A stretch of 64,000 nt of DNA from positions 17,559-81,558 of the forward strand of contig JAHDEX010000013.1 in the NCBI GenBank assembly GCA_020628545.1, read 5' to 3'. Made by a program: the position numbers and the translations under genes. The notes under the pieces are model-generated. The model saw only the letters and a list, made by a program, of their open reading frames with translations, made no database searches and was not told the DNA's origin. The DNA is from Paracoccaceae bacterium (GTDB lineage: Bacteria; Pseudomonadota; Alphaproteobacteria; Rhodobacterales; Rhodobacteraceae). This document shows, in pieces, positions 1 through 8,364 of this stretch. The first letter of the stretch is position 1; each line of letters opens with the position of its first letter.

Positions 1-1224
1 TCGGTTGGCTATGTGCCGTTTAATTCTGAGACGCTGGTCACAGGTAAGCTGTTTGAGGACATCCGGGACTCCGTGCATGAGATGGCGGATCCGGCGAAGT
101 ATGACGCGATTGTCGTGACAAACCTTTGCGTGCCAACTGCGTCCGGCGTGCCGTTGCGTTTGCTGCCGTCCGAGATCAATGGCGTGCGGATCGTGGGCAT
201 TGATGTGCCTGGGTTCGGCGTGCCGACCCATGCGGAAGCAAAAGATGTGCTGGCCGGCGCAATGCTCAACTACGCCCGGCAAGAAATTGCAGCGGGGCCG
301 GTGCAAGCGCCTGTTGGTGGAAAGTCTGATCGCCCGACTGTGGCAATGTTGGGAGAGATGTTCCCAGCCGATCCGATGATGATTGGCGCGATGTTGGCGC
401 CACTTGGGTTGGCAGCGGGGCCAACTGTGCCGACGCGGGAGTGGCGAGAGCTTTATGCAGCGCTCGACTGCGGTGCGGTTGCAGCGATCCACCCGTTCTA
501 CACAGCGTCCATTCGGGAATTTGAAGCGGCGGGTCGCCAGATCATTGGCTCTGCGCCTGTCGGGTATCACGGGACAGCGGCGTGGCTGAAGAGTATTGGT
601 GAGGCGTTCAATGTCCCCGCCGCACAAGTTGGCGGGGCGTTGAATGCGTTTCTCCCGGCAGTGAAGGGCGCGCTTGAGGGTGCGCGGATCGACGGAACGA
701 TCACATTGTCCGGGTATGAAGGGTCAGAACTGCTCGTGGCCCGTCTGCTGATCGAAAGCGGGGCGCAGGTGCCTTACGTCGGCACGGCGTGCCCGAAGAC
801 ACCGTGGTCTGCCGATGATGCGGCCTGGCTTGAGGGCAAGGGCGTGAAAGTCAAGTTTCGGGCGTCCTTGGAAGATGATCTGGCGGCGGTGGATGCAATC
901 AAGCCGAACCTCGCCATTGGGACCACCCCGGTTGTGCAGCACGCGAAGGAACGCGCCATTCCGGCGCTCTATTTCACCAATCTGATCTCTGCACGCCCAT
1001 TGATGGGGCCCGCCGGTGCCGGGTCTTTGGCGCAGGTGGTCAACGCGGCCATCGGTGGTGCTGAGAAGATGTCGAAGATGAAAGCTTTCTTCGAAGGTGT
1101 CGGGCGCGACGATACGGCCGGTGTTTGGGAGGGCAGCCCCAATCTGCGTCCGGATTTTCGCGCCCAACATCAAAAGAAGCTCGACAAAGCAGCGCGCGCG
1201 GCGAAGGCGGCGCAGATGATATGA
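1..1224 (+). CDS. bchY: Chlorophyllide a reductase subunit Y (5' end outside window)
   Basis: BchY forms, with BchX and BchZ, the nitrogenase-like chlorophyllide a reductase that reduces ring B on the way to bacteriochlorophyll a; BchYZ is the catalytic component. The reading frame is open from base 1, so the start lies upstream and 407 residues are visible. Recognition rests on the protein sequence, on bchZ directly downstream on the same strand, and on the following puf genes, the classic bchCXYZ-puf superoperon order. The C-terminus is a basic, alanine-rich tail. A hairpin-rich spacer of about 110 bases separates it from bchZ. No frameshift is seen. Confidence 0.93.
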   Translation, partial: SVGYVPFNSETLVTGKLFEDIRDSVHEMADPAKYDAIVVTNLCVPTASGVPLRLLPSEINGVRIVGIDVPGFGVPTHAEAKDVLAGAMLNYARQEIAAGPVQAPVGGKSDRPTVAMLGEMFPADPMMIGAMLAPLGLAAGPTVPTREWRELYAALDCGAVAAIHPFYTASIREFEAAGRQIIGSAPVGYHGTAAWLKSIGEAFNVPAAQVGGALNAFLPAVKGALEGARIDGTITLSGYEGSELLVARLLIESGAQVPYVGTACPKTPWSADDAAWLEGKGVKVKFRASLEDDLAAVDAIKPNLAIGTTPVVQHAKERAIPALYFTNLISARPLMGPAGAGSLAQVVNAAIGGAEKMSKMKAFFEGVGRDDTAGVWEGSPNLRPDFRAQHQKKLDKAARAAKAAQMI

Positions 1225-1250
1225 GCTTGGTCTGCTTGGCATATGTTCTT

Positions 1251-1320
1251 GCGGGGGCCCGCCCCCCCACCCCCATTCGGGGCTTCGCCCCGGACCCCAA
1301 GGTATTTGGGGCAAGAAGAA
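1251..1320 (+). repeat. Rhodobacterales-type intergenic hairpin repeat, copy 1
   Basis: A G/C-rich spacer between bchY and bchZ. It holds a stem GGGGGC/GCCCCC (1253-1266), then a small hairpin GGGGC-TTC-GCCCC (1279-1291), then GGTATTT (1301-1307), four bases, and CAAGAAGAA. A second stretch with the same order of parts lies at 29406-29437. Intergenic elements with this look (a 5-bp GC hairpin followed by a GTATTT...CAA.A.GAAG tail) are, from general knowledge, frequent at gene ends in Rhodobacterales. Here it sits inside the superoperon and could attenuate or stabilise the transcript; that is inference. Confidence 0.5.
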
Positions 1321-1333
1321 ATGGGGTGAGTCC

Positions 1334-2794
1334 ATGCTGATTACGGATCATGATCGCGCAGGCGGGTACTGGGGGGCAGTCTATGCCTTCTGTGCAGTCA
1401 AAGGCTTACAGGTTGTCGTGGATGGCCCGGTGGGGTGTGAGAACCTGCCTGTGACCTCCGTGTTGCATTACACCGATGGCTTGCCCCCGCACGAGTTGCC
1501 GATTGTGGTGACCGGGCTTGGCGAGAGCGAGATGGGGGAAGGCACCGAAGAAGCGATGAAACGCGCCTGGGAGGTGCTTGATCCGGCTTTGCCTGCCGTT
1601 GTTGTGACCGGCTCCATCGCGGAGATGATTGGCGGGGGTGTGACGCCCCAGGGCACCAATATTCAGCGGTTTTTGCCGCGCACCATTGATGAAGATCAGT
1701 GGGAATGCGCCGACCGCGCGATGACCTGGATTTTCACCGAGTTCGGGATGACGAAGGGTCGCATGCCGCCCGAGAAGAAGCGCGAAGAGGGTGCAGCGCC
1801 GCGCGTGAATATTCTTGGGCCGATGTACGGCACATTCAATATGCCTTCCGATCTGGCTGAAATTCGGCGTTTGGTGGAAGGGATTGGTGCTGAGGTCAAC
1901 ATGGTGATGCCGCTTGGCGCGCATTTGGCCGAGATGCGGAACCTTGTGAATGCTGATGTGAACATCTGCATGTATCGGGAGTTTGGTCGCGGGCTGTGTG
2001 AAGTGCTGGGTAAGCCCTATCTGCAAGCGCCGTTTGGTGTGGATTCGACGACGAAGTTCCTGCGTGCTTTGGGTGATCTGACGGGGCTGGACCCGGAGCC
2101 GTTTATCGAGAAAGAGAAGCATTCGACGCTGAAACCCGTCTGGGATCTTTGGCGGTCAGTCACGCAGGATTTCTTTGCAACGGCCACTTTCGGGATTGTC
2201 GGGACAGAGACCTATGCTCGGGGTATCCGCAACTACCTTGAAAACGACCTTGGGTTTCCTTGCGCTTTCGCTGTGGCGCGGACGCGTGGCAAGAAGACCA
2301 ACAATGACGAAGTGCGTGACCTGATCCACACGAAGCGCCCCTTGGTCGTTTTCGGGTCGATCAACGAGAAGATGTACTTGGCAGAGGCCAAAGGCGGGCA
2401 TGGGCCGGCACCTGCCTTCATTCCGGCTAGTTTCCCGGGCGCTGCGATCCGGCGCCATACCGGCACGCCCTTTATGGGTTACGCAGGGGCGACTTACGTG
2501 CTGCAGGAGGTCTGCAATGGCCTGTTTGATAGCCTGTTCCATATCCTGCCGCTGGCCACGGATATGGACGCCACCGATGCCACGCTCACGCCGCTGCGGC
2601 GCGATTTCCCCTGGGATGCCGATGCGCAAGCCAAGCTGGATGAGATCGTAGCCCAACACCCCATTCTGACGCGGATTTCCGCGGCAAAATCCCTGCGCGA
2701 TGCGGCTGAAAAAGCCGCACTCGACGCAGGCAATGACCGTGTCGTCCTTGAGACAGTCGCGGCGCTTGAAACAACACCGGGAGGACAATCATGA
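1334..2794 (+). CDS. bchZ: Chlorophyllide a reductase subunit Z
   Basis: 486 residues, full length for BchZ, the partner of BchY in the nitrogenase-like chlorophyllide a reductase. The N-terminus starts [19 protein letters not shown] and carries a conserved cysteine in the segment [18 protein letters not shown], as expected for a cluster/substrate-binding subunit of this family. The ATG at 1334 has a GGGGTGAG Shine-Dalgarno just upstream. The 3' end overlaps pufQ by four bases (ATGA), so bchZ and pufQ are translationally coupled and the puf genes are probably also read from a promoter within or before the bch genes, as in Rhodobacter. Confidence 0.95.
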   Translation: MLITDHDRAGGYWGAVYAFCAVKGLQVVVDGPVGCENLPVTSVLHYTDGLPPHELPIVVTGLGESEMGEGTEEAMKRAWEVLDPALPAVVVTGSIAEMIGGGVTPQGTNIQRFLPRTIDEDQWECADRAMTWIFTEFGMTKGRMPPEKKREEGAAPRVNILGPMYGTFNMPSDLAEIRRLVEGIGAEVNMVMPLGAHLAEMRNLVNADVNICMYREFGRGLCEVLGKPYLQAPFGVDSTTKFLRALGDLTGLDPEPFIEKEKHSTLKPVWDLWRSVTQDFFATATFGIVGTETYARGIRNYLENDLGFPCAFAVARTRGKKTNNDEVRDLIHTKRPLVVFGSINEKMYLAEAKGGHGPAPAFIPASFPGAAIRRHTGTPFMGYAGATYVLQEVCNGLFDSLFHILPLATDMDATDATLTPLRRDFPWDADAQAKLDEIVAQHPILTRISAAKSLRDAAEKAALDAGNDRVVLETVAALETTPGGQS

Positions 2795-3015
2795 CCGATT
2801 TCACGACCGACGCACCCATGGTGCGCCCACGCACGGCGCCACCGAAGCGGGAGTACTATGCCTACTTTGCCATCATTTTTCTGGCGGCCCTGCCGCTGGC
2901 CTTTCTGACATGGGGGTTGGCCGCAGCGCGCCAGTTCGCCCTGCCGGAAAAAGGCCCGCTCGCCAAAGCCTGGACACAAGCGCGGATCATCACGCCGCAC
3001 ATTTTCTCTGCATGA
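2791..3015 (+). CDS. pufQ: PufQ, bacteriochlorophyll-synthesis/assembly factor
   Basis: 74 residues with one membrane segment (about residues 25-46: [20 protein letters not shown]), the normal size and layout of PufQ, a small protein needed for bacteriochlorophyll accumulation and thought to act as a pigment carrier or synthesis regulator in the membrane. It starts within the end of bchZ (ATGA overlap) and is followed by a hairpin-containing 123-base spacer before pufB, as in Rhodobacter species. Confidence 0.9.
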   Translation: MTDFTTDAPMVRPRTAPPKREYYAYFAIIFLAALPLAFLTWGLAAARQFALPEKGPLAKAWTQARIITPHIFSA

Positions 3016-3063
3016 CAGTGCAGAACACGAGGTTCGTCGTTCCCCCCCGGAGCGACGGATTAG

Positions 3064-3084
3064 GGCAGGGGAAGAGCCCCTGTC
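3064..3084 (+). promoter_or_regulatory. Hairpin between pufQ and pufB
   Basis: GGCAGGGG, loop AAGAG, CCCCTGTC: an 8-bp stem with one G-T pair. Runs of C (about 3042-3048) and G (about 3098-3103) flank it and could extend the structure. In Rhodobacter the pufQ-pufB boundary is an mRNA processing site, and a 5' hairpin protects pufBA mRNA; the same role here is inferred from position only. Confidence 0.45.
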
Positions 3085-3138
3085 GTAACCCGGCCGCGGG
3101 GGGTGCGCGGCGTCAGTACAGAATTTTGGAGACAAAAC

Positions 3139-3297
3139 ATGGCTGACAAATCTGATCTGTCCTTCACAGGTCTCACTGATGAGCAGGCCCAGGAGCTGCA
3201 CGCAGTCTACATGAGCGGGTTTACGTTGTTCACCATCGTAGCCGTCGTTGCGCATGTGCTGACGTACATCAAGCTTCCCTGGTTCTCTTGGGGTTAG
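3139..3297 (+). CDS. pufB: Light-harvesting 1 beta chain
   Basis: 52 residues. The start at ATG 3139 is chosen because TTTTGGAGACAAAAC gives a ribosome site just before it and the product then begins [20 protein letters not shown], very close to Rhodobacter LH1 beta. Two histidines are visible, in [10 protein letters not shown] and in [10 protein letters not shown]; the second is the bacteriochlorophyll ligand in the single membrane helix, followed by the LPWF end typical of beta chains. It forms the LH1 antenna ring with PufA around the reaction centre. Confidence 0.96.
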   Translation: MADKSDLSFTGLTDEQAQELHAVYMSGFTLFTIVAVVAHVLTYIKLPWFSWG

Positions 3298-3309
3298 GGA
3301 GTCTGACGC

Positions 3310-3474
3310 ATGGCACAGTTTTATAAAATCTGGCTGGTGTTCGACCCGCGCCGCGTTTTCGTGGCCCAGGGCGTATTCCTTTTCTTGCTGGCAGCGATGA
3401 TTCACCTCGTCCTGCTGAGCAATCCAGAGACCAACTGGTTCGAACGCGCCTTCGCCGCTGAAGACGTCGAGTAA
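3310..3474 (+). CDS. pufA: Light-harvesting 1 alpha chain
   Basis: 54 residues starting [20 protein letters not shown], nearly the canonical LH1 alpha N-terminus, with one membrane helix containing the bacteriochlorophyll-binding histidine in [10 protein letters not shown]. The acidic C-terminus (AAEDVE) differs from the longer Rhodobacter tail. It lies 12 bases after pufB and before two strong hairpins, which fits the differential stability of pufBA versus pufLM mRNA known in purple bacteria. Confidence 0.96.
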   Translation: MAQFYKIWLVFDPRRVFVAQGVFLFLLAAMIHLVLLSNPETNWFERAFAAEDVE

Positions 3475-3491
3475 CGAACGCATCAATCAAA

Positions 3492-3524
3492 GCTGCGGGC
3501 GGATGCAAGACAACCGCCCGCAGC
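3492..3524 (+). promoter_or_regulatory. pufA-pufL intercistronic hairpin 1
   Basis: GCTGCGGGCGG pairs perfectly over 11 bp with CCGCCCGCAGC across an 11-base loop. No T-run follows, so it is not a simple terminator. In Rhodobacter the pufA-pufL intercistronic hairpins stop 3'-5' decay and so keep pufBA mRNA in excess over pufLM; the matching position supports that role here. Confidence 0.75.
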
Positions 3525-3547
3525 AAGCAGACCGAGAATAACGACAG

Positions 3548-3578
3548 GACAGGCCCGGCGTGGCCCGAGCGGCCTGTC
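3548..3578 (+). promoter_or_regulatory. pufA-pufL intercistronic hairpin 2
   Basis: GACAGGCC pairs with GGCCTGTC over 8 bp, with a 15-base GC-rich loop, 24 bases after the first hairpin and 18 bases before the pufL start. It is the second member of the tandem stem-loop array between antenna and reaction-centre genes, and close enough to pufL to affect ribosome access. Confidence 0.6.
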
Positions 3579-3596
3579 ATGGATGGAGTGAAACAC

Positions 3597-4448
3597 ATGG
3601 CGCAACTCAGCTTTGAGCGGAAATATCGCGTCAAGGGCGGCACCCTTTTGGGTGGGGACCTGTTCGACTTCTGGGTTGGCCCCTTTTATGTGGGCTTCTT
3701 TGGGGTCACGACGTTCTTCTTTGCTGTCCTTGGGACGATCCTGATTTTTTACGGGGCCAGCCAAGGCCCGACTTGGAACCCCTGGTTGATCTCCATTGAT
3801 CCACCACCGCTGGAATATGGCTTAGGCGCCGCGCCGTTACTCGAAGGCGGGCTTTGGCAGATCATCACGATTTGCGCCATCGGGGCCTTTAGCAGTTGGG
3901 CGCTGCGCGAAGTGGAAATATGCAACAAGCTGGGCATGGGTTACCACGTCCCGATTGCTTTCAGCTTCGCGATCCTGGCCTATGTGACGCTGGTGGTTAT
4001 TCGCCCGGTGTTGCTGGGGGCCTGGGGGCATGGTTTTCCCTACGGGATCTTCAGCCACCTCGATTGGGTGAATAATGTGGGCTACGCCTATGGCAACTTC
4101 CACTACAACCCGGCGCATATGGTGGCGATCACCTTCTTCTTCACCACCTGTCTGGCTTTGGCGTTGCACGGGTCGCTGGTTTTGTCGGCGGTCAACCCCG
4201 GCAACAAGGCGGACGAAATCCGGACGCCTGATCACGAAGACACCTATTTCCGCGATCTAATCGGCTATTCCATCGGGCCGCTTGGTATTCACCGCTTGGG
4301 CTTGTTCCTGGCGCTGAACGCGGGCTTTTGGTCGGCGGTCTGCATCGTGATTTCTGGCACGGTCTGGTTCGATGCATGGGCTGACTGGTGGTACTGGTAT
4401 GTCGACCTGCCGTGGTGGGTCAATCTGGAGGGCGGCGTCAATGGCTGA
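3597..4448 (+). CDS. pufL: Reaction centre L subunit
   Basis: 283 residues with five membrane helices. The ATG at 3597 gives [20 protein letters not shown], the standard L N-terminus; the in-frame ATG at 3579 would overlap the upstream hairpin. Conserved segments include the histidine-bearing [11 protein letters not shown] and [11 protein letters not shown], which supply pigment and iron ligands in the L subunit. It binds the bacteriochlorophyll dimer, bacteriopheophytin and quinone with PufM in the type II reaction centre. It overlaps pufM by eight bases. Confidence 0.97.
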   Translation: MAQLSFERKYRVKGGTLLGGDLFDFWVGPFYVGFFGVTTFFFAVLGTILIFYGASQGPTWNPWLISIDPPPLEYGLGAAPLLEGGLWQIITICAIGAFSSWALREVEICNKLGMGYHVPIAFSFAILAYVTLVVIRPVLLGAWGHGFPYGIFSHLDWVNNVGYAYGNFHYNPAHMVAITFFFTTCLALALHGSLVLSAVNPGNKADEIRTPDHEDTYFRDLIGYSIGPLGIHRLGLFLALNAGFWSAVCIVISGTVWFDAWADWWYWYVDLPWWVNLEGGVNG

Positions 4449-5355
4449 GTATCAGAACATCTTTACACAGGTGCAGGTCCAAGGGCCGCCTGAGATGGGC
4501 GTCGGTGATGTGGAGGACCGGACAGACAAGGCCGGTTTCTCTACCCTTGCGGGGCTCTTTGGAAACGCGCAGCTCGGTCCGGTTTATCTTGGTGCCTTCG
4601 GCGTGATTTCCTTGGCGACCGGTTTGATCTGGTTCGTGATGGTTGGCCTCGCCTTCTGGGAGCAGGCTGGCTACAACGCGGGCGTCTTCCTGCGCGACCT
4701 CTTCTATCTGTCGCTTGATCCGCCTGTGCCCGGCTACGGCCTCTCAATGCCGCCCATGGACGAAGGTGGGTATTACCTGATCGCCTCGTTCTTCCTGCTG
4801 ATCTCGGTGTTGACCTGGTGGGTGCGGACTTACCTGCGGGCTGAGGCGCTGGGGATGGGTAAACACGTAGCTTGGGCCTTTGCCTCTGCCATCTGGTTGT
4901 TCCTTGTGCTGGGTCTGTTCCGTCCGATCCTGATCGGAGATTGGTCCGAGATGGTGCCCTACGGGATCTTCACACACCTTGACTGGACCAACCTGTTCTC
5001 AATCAACCACGGTAACCTGTTCTACAACCCGTTCCACGCGCTGAGCATTGTATTCCTTTATGGGTCTGCCCTGCTGTTTGCGATGCATGGGGCGACGATC
5101 CTTGCAGTCAGCCGTTATGGCGGCGAGCGTGAGATTGAACAGATCATCGACCGCGGGACTGCATCCGAACGCGCGGGTTTGTTCTGGCGCTGGACGATGG
5201 GCTTTAACGCCACGATGGAAGGCATTCACCGCTGGGCTTGGTGGTTCGCCGTTCTGACCACCCTGACCGGAGGGATCGGAATTTTGCTGTCCGGCACGGT
5301 TGTCGACAATTGGTACGTCTGGGCGCAGGTCCATGGCTTTGCCCCTGTAGAATAA
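4441..5355 (+). CDS. pufM: Reaction centre M subunit
   Basis: 304 residues starting [20 protein letters not shown], five membrane helices. The segments [13 protein letters not shown] and [12 protein letters not shown] carry the special-pair and iron-site histidines of M, and [12 protein letters not shown] holds the third iron-side histidine. The C-terminus ([12 protein letters not shown]) is of the Rhodobacter/roseobacter length, without the extension of species that bind a PufC cytochrome tightly. The start lies inside pufL, and pufX, not pufC, follows eight bases after the stop. Confidence 0.97.
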   Translation: MAEYQNIFTQVQVQGPPEMGVGDVEDRTDKAGFSTLAGLFGNAQLGPVYLGAFGVISLATGLIWFVMVGLAFWEQAGYNAGVFLRDLFYLSLDPPVPGYGLSMPPMDEGGYYLIASFFLLISVLTWWVRTYLRAEALGMGKHVAWAFASAIWLFLVLGLFRPILIGDWSEMVPYGIFTHLDWTNLFSINHGNLFYNPFHALSIVFLYGSALLFAMHGATILAVSRYGGEREIEQIIDRGTASERAGLFWRWTMGFNATMEGIHRWAWWFAVLTTLTGGIGILLSGTVVDNWYVWAQVHGFAPVE

Positions 5356-5362
5356 GGAGAAG

Positions 5363-5611
5363 ATGATGCCAGAGATGGAAGAAATTCTGGGTACAGACCG
5401 GCGTGGTCGGCTTACGGCAGACATCACCTACCTGATGTTGAAAGGTGCCGGTTATGGGCTGATCGTGTTTCTTGCGCTGATCTTCACGATCCTGATCATC
5501 GCCGCAATTGGCCGGGCTTTGCCAGAAGACAGCCGCTTTCAACCCGATCCCATCAATCGGAGTTCGATTGAGTTGCAGGTCGTTCCGGGCTCCACACACC
5601 GGGTGACCTAA
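5363..5611 (+). CDS. pufX: PufX-like core complex protein
   Basis: 82 residues (start at ATG 5363 or the adjacent ATG 5366; AAGGAG at 5354-5359 fits both). One membrane helix is preceded by LMLKGAGYG, matching the MKGAG segment of Rhodobacter PufX, and followed by IGRALPEDS, matching its GRMLP segment; the ends are diverged. In Rhodobacter PufX opens the LH1 ring for quinone exchange and promotes core dimers. The position right after pufM is diagnostic. Most Roseobacter-group phototrophs have pufC here, so the pufX-type ending is notable. Confidence 0.85.
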   Translation: MMPEMEEILGTDRRGRLTADITYLMLKGAGYGLIVFLALIFTILIIAAIGRALPEDSRFQPDPINRSSIELQVVPGSTHRVT

Positions 5612-5690
5612 GCCATCGGGGCAGGTGGCTATCCCATATCGCCATCTGTCCTGACCCCGTCGGGCCCACCCTCCCTGGTTGGCCCGTCAT

Positions 5691-5708
5691 GAAGGGGAAT
5701 TCCCCTTC
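5691..5708. repeat. 18-bp perfect palindrome after pufX
   Basis: GAAGGGGAATTCCCCTTC is its own reverse complement. It lies 79 bases after the pufX stop and 31 bases before the terminator-like hairpin. It has no loop, so as RNA it would form a poorer hairpin than as a DNA dyad; a protein-binding site is possible. Function is not known. Confidence 0.4.
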
Positions 5709-5739
5709 AGTTCCCTTCCTGTTGGCTACAGGAACTTGG

Positions 5740-5774
5740 CGCTGCAAACCAGGCTCGGTTTGCGGCGTCATTTT
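5740..5774 (+). terminator. Probable puf operon terminator
   Basis: CGCTGCAAACC and GGTTTGCGGCG form an 11-bp stem (one T-G pair) around a six-base loop, followed by TCATTTTGGTTT. It lies between pufX and the convergent LysR gene, the expected end of the bchYZ-puf transcript. Confidence 0.6.
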
Positions 5775-5786
5775 GGTTTGGTGCAA

Positions 5787-6602
5787 TCAAGTCGCAAAGA
5801 GGTCGTAGAGCCGGTTGAGCACACGCCGGACATCCGACTGATTGCGGTCGTCCTGATGCGTGACAATCCATTGGGTATGGGACAAGGCGCCAACGACGGG
5901 GCCGCGCGGTGCGAGGGTCGGATAGGCCGCGGCAACGAAGGTGGGTAAGATCGCAATACCAACACCACACAAAGCAAGATCAAGGCTATTGCGCGGTGCG
6001 GTGACCTCACAAGCAATTGCGTCGCCAGCGTTTTCCATTACCCACTTGGCTGAGGGGGTTTCAGACAAAACCCTAATCCAGCGATCGGGCGCTGACTCGG
6101 TCGCAAAGGGTGCAAACTGCACATCGCGGACCTGTTTACCCGCAAGGTTTTGTTCCGTTGGTCGCGCGTTCCGCAGGCCGATGGTCACAGCTCTGTGCGG
6201 CATATCGAGAACGGTCTCGGAGGCAACAAAACAAAGGCGCACGTCTGGCGGATCACCACTGAGGCGCGTCACGTGGTTCAGCAGCCAAAGCGTCGTCCAG
6301 GAACCCGCCGAGACTTTGATGACCGGGAGGGCCTCTGTCGTTGCAGGTTGTAAAAGTGCTTCGAGACCAGCCGCAACACCGGCGGCGTCTGCCAGAAGGG
6401 CCTCTCCGTCCGGGGTGAGTGTGTAGCCCCGGTCATGTCGCACAAACAGGGTCTTGCGCAACGCTTGTTCCAGCGCGAGCATCCGCCGCGACAATGTAGC
6501 AGGACTCTTGCCGGTCTGTTGGGCGGCTGGTGACAGGCCGCCCTCACGCGCAACAGCAAGAAAGAGACGCAGGTCATCCCAAGCGGGGGTCGTTTCATTC
6601 AT
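5787..6602 (-). CDS. LysR-family transcriptional regulator
   Basis: 271 residues; the ATG at 6602 starts MNETTPAWDDLRLFLAVARE. The N-terminal winged helix-turn-helix (about residues 8-65, GLSPAAQQTGKSPATLSRR) is typical of LysR regulators, followed by a diverged effector domain. It lies 44 bases after idi on the same strand, so it may be the last gene of the bchG-pucC-bchP-idi transcript, and it is convergent with pufX. In Rhodobacter sphaeroides dxs occupies this gap. Its targets are not evident; a link to photosynthesis is only positional. Confidence 0.85.
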   Translation of the reverse strand: MNETTPAWDDLRLFLAVAREGGLSPAAQQTGKSPATLSRRMLALEQALRKTLFVRHDRGYTLTPDGEALLADAAGVAAGLEALLQPATTEALPVIKVSAGSWTTLWLLNHVTRLSGDPPDVRLCFVASETVLDMPHRAVTIGLRNARPTEQNLAGKQVRDVQFAPFATESAPDRWIRVLSETPSAKWVMENAGDAIACEVTAPRNSLDLALCGVGIAILPTFVAAAYPTLAPRGPVVGALSHTQWIVTHQDDRNQSDVRRVLNRLYDLFAT

Positions 6603-6646
6603 GAAAAGATGTATAGCGCCCGTTCCAAACGCGCGCACCCATCGGC

Positions 6647-7180
6647 TTATTCAGCCACGACAGTCTCGCCGACGATCAGCCCCAGATGTTCAGCGAGGTA
6701 GATCCGCAGCCAAGGCGTGAAGTGCTCCGGATGACGTTTCACTTCGGCTGCAAGATCGTAAATATCGACCCAGCGTGTCGCCATGACCTCATCCGGGTTC
6801 AGGTCCATCGCAGGCTCGTCGCTGGTCTCGGCCACAAAGACGGCAACGACTTCGTGTTCAATCAGACCTCCGCCGACGTCGGCGCGATACTCGATCGTAT
6901 CCTTGTAAGACGGAAAGATGCCCGTAATACCGAGTTCTTCTTTCAAACGTCGCACGGCACAATCGGCGTCTTTCTCATCCCATTCGGGATGTGTGCAGCA
7001 CGTGTTCGCCCATTGCCCTGGGGTATGATACTTGCTCATCGCACGCTGCTGGATCAGCACGCGGCCTTTGTTCAGGACGAAGATGCTGACCGCTTTGTGT
7101 TTCAGTCCTTTTTGATGGGCTTCCAGTTTCTCAACTGGTTTCAATTCGCCGTTCACCCAGGCCGGGATCATAATCGTCAT
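6647..7180 (-). CDS. idi: Isopentenyl-diphosphate delta-isomerase
   Basis: 177 residues, type I (Nudix-fold) IPP isomerase, interconverting IPP and DMAPP for carotenoid and phytyl/geranylgeranyl chains. The conserved NTCCTHPEW segment carries the catalytic cysteine, and the RLKEELGI segment carries family-typical glutamates. The ATG overlaps the bchP stop (ATGA), so the genes are coupled. The same bchP-idi neighbourhood exists in Rhodobacter photosynthesis clusters. Confidence 0.93.
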   Translation of the reverse strand: MTIMIPAWVNGELKPVEKLEAHQKGLKHKAVSIFVLNKGRVLIQQRAMSKYHTPGQWANTCCTHPEWDEKDADCAVRRLKEELGITGIFPSYKDTIEYRADVGGGLIEHEVVAVFVAETSDEPAMDLNPDEVMATRWVDIYDLAAEVKRHPEHFTPWLRIYLAEHLGLIVGETVVAE

Positions 7181-8364
7181 GTGCGTAAGGGTGAGACCAG
7201 TCTTGTCAGGTGAGCGAGGTTCTTAATCCCGATTTTCAGATGTGCCAAGGGCCGCGCCTTGACGAGCTTCTTGTTCATATAAGCCTCAAAGGTGAGCCTT
7301 TGCACGTCGACATCATGACACAGGGAGACAAACCGCTCACGCCGCTCATCTGAGCGGTAATAGGCGTTCTGCATGGCACCCAGGACGCGGAAGACTTGCT
7401 TGTGTTCTTTCATGAACATTTTGCGCGCAAGTTGCAGGTCTTTGATGCGTCCGGAGGCCAATGTCGCAGCGGCCGCTGTCGCCGCAACCCGTCCTCCAAC
7501 CATCGCATAATAGATACCTTCACCGGATGACGGTGCAACGACACCAGCCGCATCGCCAGCCAACACGACATCTTTGCCATTGTCCCAGCGGTCGAGGGGT
7601 TTCAGGGGGATCGGAGCGCCTTCTTTGCGGAGGGTTTCGCAACCGGAAAGACCCGCCGTCTTGCGGAGCGCGGCGGTCGCTTGTTTGAGATCCACCTCTT
7701 TGACCATCGACCCCATGCCAACGCTGGCGGACGACCCATGTGGGAAAATCCAGCCGTAAAAATCAGGACTGATCTGGCCGTCGTAGATCACATCGCAGCG
7801 CATCGGGTCGTAGTCTTCGGTCGGCTCGGGCGCCGCAATGATCTCGTGGTAGGCAATGACGTATGGGATCACATCGCCGCCTTCGACCTCGGCCGCCGCA
7901 ACCTTTGACCGGGCACCATCCGCGCCGATGACAAGTTGCGTCTTCAGCGACATCTCATTCCCGCTGATCTTATCGCGGTAGACGACGTGGGTGCCGTCTT
8001 CGTCGCGGTCGATTCTGACGAATGTGCCGCGATACGGATGCGCGCCTGCTTGGGCTGCGCGATCGCGGAGATATGGATCGAAGTCCTTGCGGTCGACCAT
8101 GCCAACAAAGCCGTTCTCAATCGGAATATCAACGTGGCGCTGGGTGGGTGAGATCATGCGCGCAGTTGTCACTTTCGCCACAAGCTGCTCATCGGGAATG
8201 AAAAAGTCTTCGATCAAACGGGGTGGGATCGCGCCGCCGCAAGGCTTGATCCGCCCATCGCGGTCGATAAAGGCGACCTTATGACCACTTCGGGCGAGGT
8301 CTTCAGCCGCGGTTGCACCCGACGGGCCTGCGCCCACGACAACAACGTCATATTCCATCATCAT
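7177..8364 (-). CDS. bchP: Geranylgeranyl reductase
   Basis: 395 residues, FAD-dependent reductase that converts the geranylgeranyl side chain of bacteriochlorophyll to phytyl. The N-terminus has the dinucleotide-binding VVVVGAGPSGATAAEDLARS, followed by the family segment GRIKPCGGAIPP; a second FAD motif, VVLAGDAAGVVAPSSGEGI, lies near residue 280. Three consecutive ATG codons (8364, 8361, 8358) follow GGGAG; 8358 has the best spacing, so the protein may be two residues shorter. It overlaps the PucC-like stop and idi start. Confidence 0.93.
   Translation of the reverse strand: MMMEYDVVVVGAGPSGATAAEDLARSGHKVAFIDRDGRIKPCGGAIPPRLIEDFFIPDEQLVAKVTTARMISPTQRHVDIPIENGFVGMVDRKDFDPYLRDRAAQAGAHPYRGTFVRIDRDEDGTHVVYRDKISGNEMSLKTQLVIGADGARSKVAAAEVEGGDVIPYVIAYHEIIAAPEPTEDYDPMRCDVIYDGQISPDFYGWIFPHGSSASVGMGSMVKEVDLKQATAALRKTAGLSGCETLRKEGAPIPLKPLDRWDNGKDVVLAGDAAGVVAPSSGEGIYYAMVGGRVAATAAAATLASGRIKDLQLARKMFMKEHKQVFRVLGAMQNAYYRSDERRERFVSLCHDVDVQRLTFEAYMNKKLVKARPLAHLKIGIKNLAHLTRLVSPLRT

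Noticed and set aside
2494..3486. Long - strand ORF (330 residues) across bchZ-pufA
   Set aside because: It is antisense to bchZ, pufQ, pufB and pufA, which have clear family matches; composition and lack of known motifs mark it as a shadow.
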